A stretch of DNA of 64,000 bases from NCBI GenBank assembly GCA_900104855.1, contig FNSS01000001.1, positions 5,022,001 through 5,086,000 on the forward strand. Reading direction: 5' to 3'. The translations under genes were made by a program, and so were the position numbers. Below the pieces are notes generated by a model that was not told the DNA's origin, searched no databases, and worked only from the letters and a program-made list of their open reading frames with translations. Positions within the stretch are counted from its first letter, which is position 1; every line of letters starts with the position of its first letter. Below, one piece after another: positions 17,106 to 26,452 of this stretch. This DNA is from Rhizobiales bacterium GAS188 (GTDB lineage: Bacteria; Pseudomonadota; Alphaproteobacteria; Rhizobiales; Beijerinckiaceae).

Positions 17106-20100
17106 TCAGCTGGCGACATGCGCAACCCGACGCTCGGCCGCCATGGCGTTGATTGCGGCGATATCGCCGGAGAGCAGCGCATCGAGCTTCGCGATCTCGC
17201 CTTCGACCTTCGTCATGAGCTCGCGCGAGACGGCATCGGCCGGCGCCGTCGGAGACGTATCCGACATGGCGACCGTGTTGATCAGGTCGACGAGCGTGTC
17301 GTCCAATCCGGCGGGGTGGCGCAGCACGTCGCGCGGCGACTCGCGGTGCACGTCGACAAGGATGCTCTCGATGGCTTTGAGGCTTGCCGTCGTTGCCTTC
17401 GCCTTGTCCGCGAGATCGGCATGAGGCTCGCCCGCGGCATCGGCGAGCGCGCCGAGCTGGCGCGTAAGGCGGCGGATGCGGTTGACCGATGCGTTGAGCC
17501 GCGAGAGCGATTGGGTCAGCTCCTGCAGCAATTCGAACTGGCGCATATGGGCCTCGAGCGGCGTCTTGAGGCGCGGGTCCTTCACGATCGTGAAATCCGC
17601 GGAAGACGTCGACGACCCGACCGTCAGTTCCACGCGGTAGTCGCCCGGTACCGTTAGCGGACCGGCCTGCGGATCCGGCTCGGCGGTGAGCGGCTTGTTT
17701 CTCGGCGAAACGAGGGAGGTGTCGATCTTGACCGGCCCTTTATGCCTCATGTCCCAGATGTAGCGGTTGAGGCCTTGCCGCGTGCGAGGCCGCCGCTCCG
17801 CGGGCAGCGAGGTGTCGTCGCTGCGCATCGTCGCGATCGCGGTGCCTTCAGCGTCGCGGAAGGCGAGCGCGACCGGGCCCTGGTCGCCGTCGCCCAGCCA
17901 GTAATACACGATGACGCCGTTCGGTGGATTCTCACCGACGTCGAGGTGCTCGCGGAGCTTCGTGCCGTCCGGCCTCTCGACCGTGGCGATGCCGCCGCCG
18001 ATACCGAAAGCGAGCGCAAAGGAGATGCCGTACTTGGCGCCGCCGAGCGCGCCGAAGCGCATGCGGCTGCGGATCGTGGCACGCGGCGGGATGAGGCGCG
18101 TCGCGGCGTTGCCGTCGGCAAATGCGCGCAGAGGGGAGATGTCATCGAGGATCCAGAACGAGCGCCCATGCGTGCCGGCGATGAGGTCGGCCCCCTTGAT
18201 CTTGAGATCGTAGACCGGGACCACGGGCAGGCCGCCCGGCAGCCGCGCCCAGCTCTGCCCGTCGTCGAGGGTGAAGAACACGCCCGTCTCGGTGCCCGCG
18301 AACAAGAGGCCCTGCCGCAGCGGATCGGCGCGCACCACGCGGGTGATCTCCCCTGCGGGGAAATCGCCGTTGATCGAATGCCAGCTATTGCCCGAATCGG
18401 TGCTGCGGAAAAGATAGGGCTCATAGTCCGCAAGCTTGTAGCGGGTCGCGGCCACATAGATCGTGTCGGGATGATGCGGCGAGATCTCGACGCAGCCGAT
18501 ATAGGCGAGCGCCGGCATGCCGGGCGGCGTGACGTTCCGCCAGGAGGCTCCGTCGTCGCGGGTCACATGCACGAGCCCGTCATCGGTCGAGGCCCAGATC
18601 TCGCCCTTGCGATGCATCGATTCGACCAGGCTGGCGCAGCTCGCATGGACTTCCGCGCCGGCGCTCTCGTGGGTGATGTCGCCGCCGGAGTGTCCCTGGC
18701 GCGTGACGTCGTTGAGGCTGAGATCCGGCGAGATCTCCTCCCAGCTCATGCCCTCGTCGCGCGTCCGGAAGACGTGGTTTCCGGCAGCGTAGAGCAGGTT
18801 GCTGTCATGGGGCGAGAAGACGATCGGGTAAGTCCACGCGAAGCGATATTTGAGGTCCTTCGGCGCTATGCCCGTCGACTCCTCGGGCCAGACATTGACG
18901 AGCTGGATCTGCCCGGTGCGGTAATCGTAGCGCTGCAGCGCCCCGGCACCGCCCGGGCTCGAGCCGATTGCGCCGCAATAGACGATGTTGGGGTCCTTCG
19001 GATGGACGGCGATGAAGCCGCTCTCGCCAGTGCCGGGATAGCTGCAGTCGCCGAGCGTGATCGCGCCCCAGACGGTCGCCGATGGAACCGCGATCGACGT
19101 GTTGTCCTGCTGCGTTCCGTAGACCTTGTAGGGATATTGGTTGTCGACGTCGATGCGGTAGAACTGGGCGGTCGACTGGTTGTAGATCGATGACCAGGTC
19201 GTGCCGCCATTGAACGATACGCAGGCGCCCCCGTCATTGCCCTGGACCAGCCGGTTGGGGTCGACGGGGTCGATCCACAGATCGTGATTATCGCCATGCG
19301 GCGTGTTGATCTCTGAGAAGCCCGAGCCGCCATCGGTCGATTTCCACATCTGGTAATTGGCGACATACACCGTCTCGGGGTCCCGCGTATCGGCGAAGAC
19401 ATGGGCGTAATACCACGGCCGATGCATCAGATCGCGGTTCGACGAGACCTGGATCCAGCGCCCGCCATAATCGTCGGAGCGGTAGAGGCCGGTCTTCTCG
19501 CCGATCGCCTCGACGAGCGCAAAGACGCGGCCGGACCGCGCCGGTGAGATGCTGACGCCGAGCTTGCCGAGCGGGCCATCCGGCAGCCCGGGCGCCCGCG
19601 AAATCTCCTCCCAGGTGTCGCCGCCGTCGGTGGAGCGGAACAGGCCGCTGCCAGGCCCGCCGCTCGATATGTTCCAGAAGTTGCGCCTCGTTTCCCAGAA
19701 GCTGGCGAAGACGATGCGGGGATTATCAGGGTCGAGCGACAGGTCGACCGCGCCGGCATCAGCACTGCGGTGGAGCACCTTTTCCCAGCTTCTCCCGCCA
19801 TTCCGCGTGCGGAAGACGCCACGCTCGTCATTGGGGCCGAAAATGTCCCCCAGCGCCGCGACGAAGGCGATGTCGGGATCGCGCGGATGGATGCAGATGC
19901 GGCCGATGTGCTTGGTCGCTTTGAGGCCGACATTCGCCCAAGTCCGGCCCGCATCGGTCGATCTGTAGACACCGTCGCCATAGGAGACATCGAGCCGGAT
20001 GGTCGTCTCCCCGGTGCCGGCATAGATCACGTTCGGGTCCGAGCGTGCCACCGCGATGGCGCCGACCGCGGCGCTTCCCATGAAGCCGTCCGAGACGCAC

Positions 20101-20285
20101 CGCCAATAGACGCCACCGTCGATCGTCTTCCAGATCCCGCCGGCGCAAGCCCCGAAATAGGCGACCATCTTGTCGGTCGGATCGCCCGCGACGGCAACGA
20201 CGCGCCCGCCACGCGGCGGGCCGATGCACCGCCACTTCAAGCCACCGAGATTCGCGGGAGCCGGAACGCGTGTCGACGTCGGCAT
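17106..20285 (-). CDS. BNR/VPS10-like multi-propeller protein
   Basis: A large 1059-residue protein. It contains many Asp-box (BNR) blades such as YRSTDAGRTWANVG, FRSTDGGDTWEEI, STDDGLVHVTRDDGASW, FRSTDSGNSWHSI and TLDDGQSWARLPGG, typical of sialidase/sortilin-like beta-propellers. A C-terminal region of about 300 residues includes PGDYRVELTVGSSTSS followed by a helical region. The start at 20285 (MPTSTRVPAPANLGG) is chosen because the blade sequence begins just after; the upstream 68 codons are basic and poorly conserved in character. No signal peptide is visible. The role is unknown, possibly glycan or protein binding. Confidence 0.75.
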   Translation of the reverse strand: MPTSTRVPAPANLGGLKWRCIGPPRGGRVVAVAGDPTDKMVAYFGACAGGIWKTIDGGVYWRCVSDGFMGSAAVGAIAVARSDPNVIYAGTGETTIRLDVSYGDGVYRSTDAGRTWANVGLKATKHIGRICIHPRDPDIAFVAALGDIFGPNDERGVFRTRNGGRSWEKVLHRSADAGAVDLSLDPDNPRIVFASFWETRRNFWNISSGGPGSGLFRSTDGGDTWEEISRAPGLPDGPLGKLGVSISPARSGRVFALVEAIGEKTGLYRSDDYGGRWIQVSSNRDLMHRPWYYAHVFADTRDPETVYVANYQMWKSTDGGSGFSEINTPHGDNHDLWIDPVDPNRLVQGNDGGACVSFNGGTTWSSIYNQSTAQFYRIDVDNQYPYKVYGTQQDNTSIAVPSATVWGAITLGDCSYPGTGESGFIAVHPKDPNIVYCGAIGSSPGGAGALQRYDYRTGQIQLVNVWPEESTGIAPKDLKYRFAWTYPIVFSPHDSNLLYAAGNHVFRTRDEGMSWEEISPDLSLNDVTRQGHSGGDITHESAGAEVHASCASLVESMHRKGEIWASTDDGLVHVTRDDGASWRNVTPPGMPALAYIGCVEISPHHPDTIYVAATRYKLADYEPYLFRSTDSGNSWHSINGDFPAGEITRVVRADPLRQGLLFAGTETGVFFTLDDGQSWARLPGGLPVVPVYDLKIKGADLIAGTHGRSFWILDDISPLRAFADGNAATRLIPPRATIRSRMRFGALGGAKYGISFALAFGIGGGIATVERPDGTKLREHLDVGENPPNGVIVYYWLGDGDQGPVALAFRDAEGTAIATMRSDDTSLPAERRPRTRQGLNRYIWDMRHKGPVKIDTSLVSPRNKPLTAEPDPQAGPLTVPGDYRVELTVGSSTSSADFTIVKDPRLKTPLEAHMRQFELLQELTQSLSRLNASVNRIRRLTRQLGALADAAGEPHADLADKAKATTASLKAIESILVDVHRESPRDVLRHPAGLDDTLVDLINTVAMSDTSPTAPADAVSRELMTKVEGEIAKLDALLSGDIAAINAMAAERRVAHVAS

Positions 20286-20626
20286 GATGGGAATCGGTCC
20301 ATATCGGGAAGAGAGGCAGGAAAAGATTAGTAGCCGCAATCGATGGCGCGCCACAAGGTGTCGCGCCGAATCGCGCTCGACTTGCTCGAGCTTGACGCTC
20401 CGCAGAGGGATTACGGGGTTTATGTCGACCGGTGGCTGTTTCCTGGGCGCGCTCGCTCCCCTTCGGTGACATTCGATGAAAAATGTCAACCGAGTGTCGG
20501 TTCTTCGCTGGGTCGATCGTCCTCAGATCGAGCGGCAACTCCGGCACCCGGCGGAGAGGCCGATGCCACATACGCCGGATCAAAGGGAGATTTGATCCGG
20601 CCGGTCACATCACCTCGGAGAGAGAT
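20286..20626. other. intergenic region between divergent genes
   Basis: 341 bases separate the propeller-protein start (minus) and the DoxX start (plus). The region should hold two divergent promoters. I see no convincing -35/-10 pair, repeat or small gene in it. If the propeller gene starts further upstream (20489), about 200 bases of this would be coding. Confidence 0.3.
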
Positions 20627-21055
20627 ATGCCCTCGCAAGCCGTTCAATCCTCCTGGAAAACCGTAGCGATCCTCGTCGGTCGTTTGATTTTCGCGGGCGT
20701 CTTCATCATGGCTGCGATCTTCAAGTTCGCGGACATCGGCGGCACGGCAGGCTACATCGCTTCGGTGGGGCTTCCAGCTCCATCGCTGCTGGCCTGGTGC
20801 GCTGCCCTGTTCGAATGCGCCTTGATCCTGTGCTTGCTGACGGGTGCTTATTTCTCGGAAGCTGCGCTCCTTGCGGCCGCCTATGTGCTGTTCCTTGGCT
20901 TTGCCTTCCACGGGCCGGCGCACTGGAGCGGCAATCAGGCGGAGTTCGGCTTCTTCGTCGATCACTTCACCTTCCTTGCGGGATTGTTGTTTGCTGCGGT
21001 CCATGGGCCAGGCCGCCTCCTGGCATTGCATCGTGGTTTCCTCAACAGAGGGTAG
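20627..21055 (+). CDS. DoxX family membrane protein
   Basis: 142 residues with four hydrophobic segments: WKTVAILVGRLIFAGVFIMA near the start, then LLAWCAALFECALILCLLTG, ALLAAAYVLFLGFAFHGPAH and DHFTFLAGLLFAAVHGPGRL. The fold matches the DoxX/SURF4-like family. CGGAGAGAGAT before the ATG serves as ribosome binding site. Members relate to thiosulfate or quinone redox in some organisms, but in most bacteria the function is unknown. Located alone between the propeller gene and the 3' end of the aminocyclitol operon, with which it converges. Confidence 0.75.
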   Translation: MPSQAVQSSWKTVAILVGRLIFAGVFIMAAIFKFADIGGTAGYIASVGLPAPSLLAWCAALFECALILCLLTGAYFSEAALLAAAYVLFLGFAFHGPAHWSGNQAEFGFFVDHFTFLAGLLFAAVHGPGRLLALHRGFLNRG

Positions 21056-21106
21056 GGTACCGCTGCTCTGCAAGACAACGCTCGCGCAGGGCGGCGCGAC
21101 CGCCGA

Positions 21107-22150
21107 TTATAGCAATGAGACGGGCATACCGTTATGGCTGGACTCGATGATGCCTTCGGCCAGCTGCACGGCAAGCAGCCCGTCGGCTGCCTGGCATCTC
21201 GGCTCGACGCCGTTGCGAATACAGTCGTATAAATGCCGGTGCTCGTTCGGAAACGCATCGGCATTCGTGCCCCAATCGTTTTCCCAGTGCCACGACCTTA
21301 TCGGCTCAGCTGGCGCCTCATAGTCGTAGAGACTAAGGACCCTCTCGCCGCGCGAATTCGGGAACTGTATGACGCCCGTCTTGCCGATGACGTCGAAGGT
21401 CGGCCGAATGCCTCCGCGACCGACGCATAACGGCTCCCAACCAAATCCGGTCGCGGCCCAGGATTCCGACCAGATCGCCTGATCGCCCGAAGCAAAATCG
21501 ATAATGGCTATGATGGTGTCGTCCGCCGTGGTCGGTCCGACCTTGAGCTTTCGCGTCGACGCGTAAATTTTCTTGGGATAGCCAAAGGTCCATGCGACGA
21601 AATCAAGCCAGTGGGTATGCTCGTAGATCACGCCGCCTCCTTGATCGGCATCGTGAATCGCCAAGCTGTCGGATCCCTTGCACACGGACCACATATCCCG
21701 GAAGACAACCGGACGCCCGACCGCTCCGCTCTGCACCAGCTCCCTGAGATTTACCGCATCGCTGGAGAACCGCATCGGATACCCGAGCAGGAACACATGC
21801 CGGTTTGCCCGAGAGGCATCAAGAATCTGCCGACATTGCTCAGACGTTCTCGCCAATGGCTTTTCGCAGAAAACGTGTTTTCCCGCATTCAATGCGGCTA
21901 CGCTGATTTCGCAGTGATTGAACGGTGGCGTCAAAACCCATAGACATTCGACATCCGGATCGCGCAAGACGGTCCGGTAATCCTCGTGCCAATATTCGAC
22001 TCCCCAACGCTGCGCAACCTCTTTGGCTTTCTTTCCGTCGACATCGCAAACGGTCTTGACGTCGAACAGTTCGCGCAACCTCACCAATTCTTCGAGGTGC
22101 CAGTTGCAAACCGTACCGCAGCCAATGAGGGCAGTCTTGATCGCGCTCAT
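21107..22150 (-). CDS. Gfo/Idh/MocA family NAD(P)-dependent oxidoreductase
   Basis: 347 residues. The N-terminal Rossmann fold starts MSAIKTALIGCGTVCNWHLE (GxGxxx), and the conserved CEKPLA motif (Lys near residue 97) and the His in GGVIYEHTHWLDFVAWTFG mark this family, which oxidises or reduces sugars and cyclitols including inositols. It is the last gene of the minus-strand operon, 28 bases after the asparagine synthase-like gene. In the pathway proposed here it is a candidate for oxidising 2-deoxy-scyllo-inosamine to the amino-ketone, an NAD-dependent step in actinomycete clusters. That assignment is inferred. It could equally act on a nucleotide sugar. Confidence 0.85.
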   Translation of the reverse strand: MSAIKTALIGCGTVCNWHLEELVRLRELFDVKTVCDVDGKKAKEVAQRWGVEYWHEDYRTVLRDPDVECLWVLTPPFNHCEISVAALNAGKHVFCEKPLARTSEQCRQILDASRANRHVFLLGYPMRFSSDAVNLRELVQSGAVGRPVVFRDMWSVCKGSDSLAIHDADQGGGVIYEHTHWLDFVAWTFGYPKKIYASTRKLKVGPTTADDTIIAIIDFASGDQAIWSESWAATGFGWEPLCVGRGGIRPTFDVIGKTGVIQFPNSRGERVLSLYDYEAPAEPIRSWHWENDWGTNADAFPNEHRHLYDCIRNGVEPRCQAADGLLAVQLAEGIIESSHNGMPVSLL

Positions 22151-22178
22151 GCATCCCCCGAGGAAAACATATCGATGG

Positions 22179-24125
22179 TCAGTATGAAGCGAAGGTATCC
22201 AGCCATTGCTGAAACATCAAAATCGACCAAAGCCGCTCCTCCCTGAAATCGCCCACGCCATCGACATGGAGCTGCCACTCTCTTCGTACCCGCTTGGGAT
22301 CAAAGAAGCCTTCCGATTCGAGTCGTTTCTCGTTGAGCAGGTGTTCCGCCCAATCCCTGAGCTCACGCCTGAGGATGGGGCTCAACCATATGCTGAAGCC
22401 CCGTTTTGGCAGATCGAGAAGTGCCTTGGGGGTGTATCGATAGGCCACCTGCCGCAACAGCCATTTCGACCTGTCCCTTCGGTATTTGAGCCTGCGCGGG
22501 AGCATCGAACAGAAGTCGAGTAATTCCCTATCCATGAACGGCATGGCTACGTTCAATGAAGCGTGCTCGCAAGCCGAGACCGTCTTCCTGATCACGGGCG
22601 GAAGCGTGACCTCGGCATCCAGCTTGACCAGTTGGTCGATTGCAGCCGCGGCGCGTCCCAACGCGAATCCGTCATGCCAGCCGATATCCGGTTCATCGGA
22701 GCCGGGCACGAACAGCGCAGGATCGGACACTCTCGATATCACTGTCAGCCCGGCCGCTCCAAGATCGCTGCTGCGCAGCAGGCCCAGGACATCGAGAAAC
22801 ATGTCCCTGCCCGGATCGGCGATTTTCAGACGCTTGGCCAAATACCCCGCAATCGATGAGCCCAATTGCGGATGAATTCCCCCGAGAACGGTCAGAATAT
22901 TGCATAAGGCGCGTCTAACGGGAAGCGACAGGCTTTGCGCGCGCAACAATGCCCTGTATATCGGCATAAGGACGGTATACTCCCCCAAGATGCAATCTCC
23001 GCCGTCGCCGGAAAACACCGTATCGACGAGTTGCTTTGCGCTGCGAGCCATTATCATCGTCGGCAATTGAGACGAATCGGCAAGCGGTTCGGGATAGGTC
23101 TTCGGAATATCCAAAACCGCGGCGGCAAGCATCTTGTCGTCGAGATATATCTCCTGATGGCTGGTACCCAGATGTTCGGCGATGAGCCGGGCAGCGGGGG
23201 CTTCGTCAAAGTGCACGCCTTGAAAGCCGATCGTGAAGGTTGGGATTCGACGTCCGGTTGCCTTTTGGAGCATGGCTGCGACCAGAGTGGAATCGAAGCC
23301 GCTCGACATGAAGGCGCCGACGCTGGAGTTGCCGACACGGCTCGTGATTCCATTGAGGAGCAGCGTATCGAGACGATCCGTTGCCTCCAAATCGGATAAT
23401 TGCCCAGGTGATTGGATAGAGTGACGTTCGTAAAGCGATTCTGCGTAACGCCCTTCCGATACCTTCATGGATTCGGATGGATCGCTAAGAAAGGCCGCGA
23501 AGTGCGATGCCGGGAGTTTTCTTGCCTCTCTATAAATGGTGTAAGGCGCTGGAAGGTATCCGTAGCGCACGAGCATGGACAAGGCATCCCGATCGATTTC
23601 AAGCCGCCTGTGGAAAGGCTTGAATGCCCGGAAATCGGAACTGAACAGCAATATCGTACCGATTTTTGCGTAATACAGATTGAGCTCGGTGCTGCGATCG
23701 CTCGCAAGCACCAGGCGTCTTTCTTGCGCGTCCCAGAAAGCCAGGGCGAATTTTCCGGAAATCTCTTTCAGCGCTTTCGGCACGCCCCAGCGTTGAATTG
23801 CATGCGTAACCAGCCATTCATCCTCTGGGGGAGTCGCAAGATCACCACGCCCAAATCCCAATGCATCGAGAAGCGCCGATTTGTTATATACCGTACCGGT
23901 AAATAATGCAGATGGCTGTTCGTATAGTAGACTGCGAATAGATGACGTCGTCCGCGCGCCGATGATTTTGGCAAAGATTATATTGCTTGTTCCGGGCGGC
24001 ATGCTTCGTTGCGGTTGATGGCATGACGGACAGATCGCCTGGCACATCTCCGCGACCATCTGCGACAGACAACCGAGTTCTTGCCGCGACCGCGCAGCGA
24101 TTGCCCCACAAATCGTTGGATCCAT
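22179..24125 (-). CDS. asparagine synthase-like amidotransferase with altered glutaminase domain
   Basis: 648 residues. The C-terminal synthase domain is well kept: PP-loop ATP site SSGFDST at 274 to 280, TIGFQGVHFDEAPAARLIAE, TVFSGDGGDCILGEY and LPKRGFSIWLSPILRRELRD. The N-terminal glutaminase domain is unusual. The start MDPTICGAIAARS puts the Cys at residue 6 instead of 2, a Shine-Dalgarno AGGGGG supports this ATG, and the usual NGEIYN is TGTVYN. Glutamine use is therefore doubtful unless the leader is cleaved. The base composition is visibly lower in GC than the neighbours. Role: amide or amide-like bond formation in the operon's product, inferred. Confidence 0.85.
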   Translation of the reverse strand: MDPTICGAIAARSRQELGCLSQMVAEMCQAICPSCHQPQRSMPPGTSNIIFAKIIGARTTSSIRSLLYEQPSALFTGTVYNKSALLDALGFGRGDLATPPEDEWLVTHAIQRWGVPKALKEISGKFALAFWDAQERRLVLASDRSTELNLYYAKIGTILLFSSDFRAFKPFHRRLEIDRDALSMLVRYGYLPAPYTIYREARKLPASHFAAFLSDPSESMKVSEGRYAESLYERHSIQSPGQLSDLEATDRLDTLLLNGITSRVGNSSVGAFMSSGFDSTLVAAMLQKATGRRIPTFTIGFQGVHFDEAPAARLIAEHLGTSHQEIYLDDKMLAAAVLDIPKTYPEPLADSSQLPTMIMARSAKQLVDTVFSGDGGDCILGEYTVLMPIYRALLRAQSLSLPVRRALCNILTVLGGIHPQLGSSIAGYLAKRLKIADPGRDMFLDVLGLLRSSDLGAAGLTVISRVSDPALFVPGSDEPDIGWHDGFALGRAAAAIDQLVKLDAEVTLPPVIRKTVSACEHASLNVAMPFMDRELLDFCSMLPRRLKYRRDRSKWLLRQVAYRYTPKALLDLPKRGFSIWLSPILRRELRDWAEHLLNEKRLESEGFFDPKRVRREWQLHVDGVGDFREERLWSILMFQQWLDTFASY

Positions 24126-24167
24126 ATGTCCCCCTTGCAGGGCGTAACGTTTTGGCGGGAGATATGA

Positions 24168-25631
24168 CTACCTCCCGTGGAAGGTCGGATCAGTCCGTGA
24201 GTCTGCAATTTCCGTTCTTTGCCAGTCATCGCTCAGGGTCTTGGCGTAGACGCGCCGATCGCCGACGTCGCCAGGGGATGCCGTCACATGAAACCGCGCT
24301 TGCGATCCGGTCAGTTGCGCGGGGGGATGATAGATTTTCAACCGCTGCGCGATGCGTCGCCCGACCGCGTCGTTGTATAGCGTGCTTCGTTCGGACAGAC
24401 CCGGCCAGACAGCGATGGGATCGCGGCGCAGCAGCATCGACAAATGCCGATGGACGAAATCGGCGGACAAGGGCGGGAGCAGCAGATTGGTCTTTGCGTC
24501 GAGCACGGTTTCCGGTCGATCGGTACTGAAACGGCAGGTGATGCACGGCACGCCGAGGATGTTCGCCTCTTCTTGCAAGCCACCACTGTCGGTGTAGACC
24601 GCCAGACAATGCGGCGAGGCGAGAAAGCCGATGACGTCGGCGTAGCGCGGCCACAGCTCATGCACCGCGACGCCAAGGCGAACGGCGCGCTCCAGCAATC
24701 CGGCGAGACCATGCTGATGCAGCGCCCCCATCAAGGCGTTGGTCTTGACGAGCACGATCGGCACGCCTTGCGCGCTGAGCCGCGCGAGCCCCTCGAGCAC
24801 GGCTTCGAGGCGCGGGGGCGTCATGTTTTCGCGTCGATGCAGATCGACACGCAGCCACCGGCCGACGGCCAACCGCGGATACCGCTCGAAGATCGAAACC
24901 GAGGAGGGCAGGGCCAGCGCCAACCGAACGGCATCGCTGCTGAGCGAGCCCACGCAGGCGATTCGATCGGCAGAATAGTCTTCTCTGACGAGTTGATCGA
25001 CGTTGCGCTGAACGGGCGCGAGGAGCAAGTCGGATACGACGCTGGCAAGCCCTGTATCGACCGTTTCGGGAAAAGGCTCGTCGCGAAAGCGCTGCCAACT
25101 GCAGTCAAGTTGCTCCGAGAGATCGTCCAAGGCGTCCCAGCCCTGCGGGCAATGGGGGCCGAGGCTGCGCAGTCCAGCTTCGACGTGGACGCTGCGCATG
25201 CCGTTGGCGAAGTACCAGAACTGTGGGAACAACGCGGCGGTCGAGGTATCGCCCGAAACGACCGGCACCACGGGGATGCGGATACCGCATTCACGCAGCC
25301 TTTCGGTCAGCGCAGCGACCCCGTGGGCGAGCTGGGCGGCGCGCTCGATCAGCGTGCCGCGAACGCCTAACCCCGCGGCAACCAGATGCTCATAACCCAA
25401 CTCCTGTTTGGCTCCGGTCAAATCGGGATCATAATGCTGCCCGCTATCGATCAGCAGAAACGGGACGTCGAGCGCCATGCATTCGAGAACCAGGCTGGCG
25501 AGCTTGATGTAGCAGGGCTTGGTGGCCAGCACGATCAGGTAAAGCGGCCGACCCTGCGCGTTCGCGTGCTCGACGGCTCTCCCGATGCGATGCGCATCGA
25601 TCCAAGCGAGTGCATTGTTCAGCTCACGCAT
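24168..25631 (-). CDS. UDP-N-acetylglucosamine 2-epimerase-like enzyme
   Basis: 487 residues, longer than usual WecB proteins (about 370 to 380), with extra N- and C-terminal sequence. Motifs are DSGQHYDPDLTGAKQELGYE, SGDTSTA, HVEAGLRS, VDLHRRENMTPPRLEAVLEG and YTDSGGLQEEANILGVPCI followed by RPETV. These match the UDP-binding and catalytic parts of non-hydrolysing 2-epimerases. The product would be UDP-ManNAc, or the enzyme may act on another UDP-sugar. Its start overlaps the upstream GT9 stop by 13 bases, which suggests translational coupling. It would supply a sugar to the operon's glycosyltransferases. Confidence 0.8.
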   Translation of the reverse strand: MRELNNALAWIDAHRIGRAVEHANAQGRPLYLIVLATKPCYIKLASLVLECMALDVPFLLIDSGQHYDPDLTGAKQELGYEHLVAAGLGVRGTLIERAAQLAHGVAALTERLRECGIRIPVVPVVSGDTSTAALFPQFWYFANGMRSVHVEAGLRSLGPHCPQGWDALDDLSEQLDCSWQRFRDEPFPETVDTGLASVVSDLLLAPVQRNVDQLVREDYSADRIACVGSLSSDAVRLALALPSSVSIFERYPRLAVGRWLRVDLHRRENMTPPRLEAVLEGLARLSAQGVPIVLVKTNALMGALHQHGLAGLLERAVRLGVAVHELWPRYADVIGFLASPHCLAVYTDSGGLQEEANILGVPCITCRFSTDRPETVLDAKTNLLLPPLSADFVHRHLSMLLRRDPIAVWPGLSERSTLYNDAVGRRIAQRLKIYHPPAQLTGSQARFHVTASPGDVGDRRVYAKTLSDDWQRTEIADSRTDPTFHGR

Positions 25632-26452
25632 GCGGGCATCTCGATGCGCCTAATCTCGCGAGTGACGACTTGGTCTATCGACGCCAATTCTTCGGCGACT
25701 TGCGCGGACGTCAACTCGGTGAGGCAGGGATAGCGGCCGCGGCAGGTCTCTGCTTTGTTGCATGGACAGCAGTCCAGTGCGGCTTGAATGACGCGCGCCC
25801 GCTGTTCGGGAAAAATACGGTAGGTTGGGTCGATGCCGCCGAAGATCGCCAGCGTGGGTACCGACCGCGCCAAGGCGAGATGCAGCATGCCGGAATCGAA
25901 ACATAGGACTGCCCGCGCGTGTTCCAGCAAACCGAGCAGTTGCGGCAGGCTGAGCTGGCCGCGCAGATCGGCGCGACATGGCAAGGCTGGTGTCGGATGC
26001 AAGCCGGTCAAGACCACCGGCTCCGCCGCCAGGAGGGTGGCAAGCGCCTGTAAGCGGGCTACCGGCCAGCTTCGAGCGGGGTGGCCGGATTCAGGGGCGA
26101 CGATGAGCGCGCCGGCATAGCGGCGAAAGGGATGGGACCATGCTTTAGGCACGCTCAGGCGCGGTGGGCTGAACGGTCCCTGAATGTTCAGCAAGTGGGC
26201 GAATTCGAGCGTGCGGTGTGCGCCGGGGATCAGCTTCAAGGTTGCGGCGTCGAGATCGATCGTGTCGCCGCGCGGCGTCTCGTCAAAGTCCACGGCTCGC
26301 CGGCCGGGGCTGATGGCTTCCACCCATTCGGGCCGAGTGACGAGGTGAACGGCGATACCGCTTTCCGTCAGCCGGTCGATGACCGGGAGCAGCATGATGA
26401 GATTGCCGAGACCATGCGTTCGCTTGATTGACAACTGCGCTGGCCGGGTCAT
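25619..26452 (-). CDS. glycosyltransferase family 9 (heptosyltransferase-like)
   Basis: 277 residues. MTRPAQLSIKRTHGLGNLIM begins with the GLGD-like motif (here GLGN), and the C-terminal domain has AVLCFDSGMLHLALARSVPT and LAIFGGIDPTYRIFPE, the nucleotide-sugar site of GT9. A Cys cluster CCPCNKAETC follows, seen in many GT9 proteins. The start overlaps the cyclase stop as ATGA. In other bacteria this family adds heptoses or related sugars to lipid A core, so a surface glycan is possible. The donor and acceptor are unknown here. Confidence 0.8.
   Translation of the reverse strand: MTRPAQLSIKRTHGLGNLIMLLPVIDRLTESGIAVHLVTRPEWVEAISPGRRAVDFDETPRGDTIDLDAATLKLIPGAHRTLEFAHLLNIQGPFSPPRLSVPKAWSHPFRRYAGALIVAPESGHPARSWPVARLQALATLLAAEPVVLTGLHPTPALPCRADLRGQLSLPQLLGLLEHARAVLCFDSGMLHLALARSVPTLAIFGGIDPTYRIFPEQRARVIQAALDCCPCNKAETCRGRYPCLTELTSAQVAEELASIDQVVTREIRRIEMPACVS

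Noticed and set aside
17742-19193. 483-codon open frame on the plus strand
   Set aside because: It lies opposite the BNR/VPS10-like gene, is very rich in Arg, Ala, Asp and Gly, and shows no domain. The opposite strand has clear Asp-box repeats.
22179-24125. Start at an ATT codon giving MCGAIA at the N-terminus of the asparagine synthase-like protein
   Set aside because: ATT starts are very rare and the AGGGGG site is well spaced for the ATG five codons upstream, so I keep the ATG and treat the displaced Cys as an oddity.
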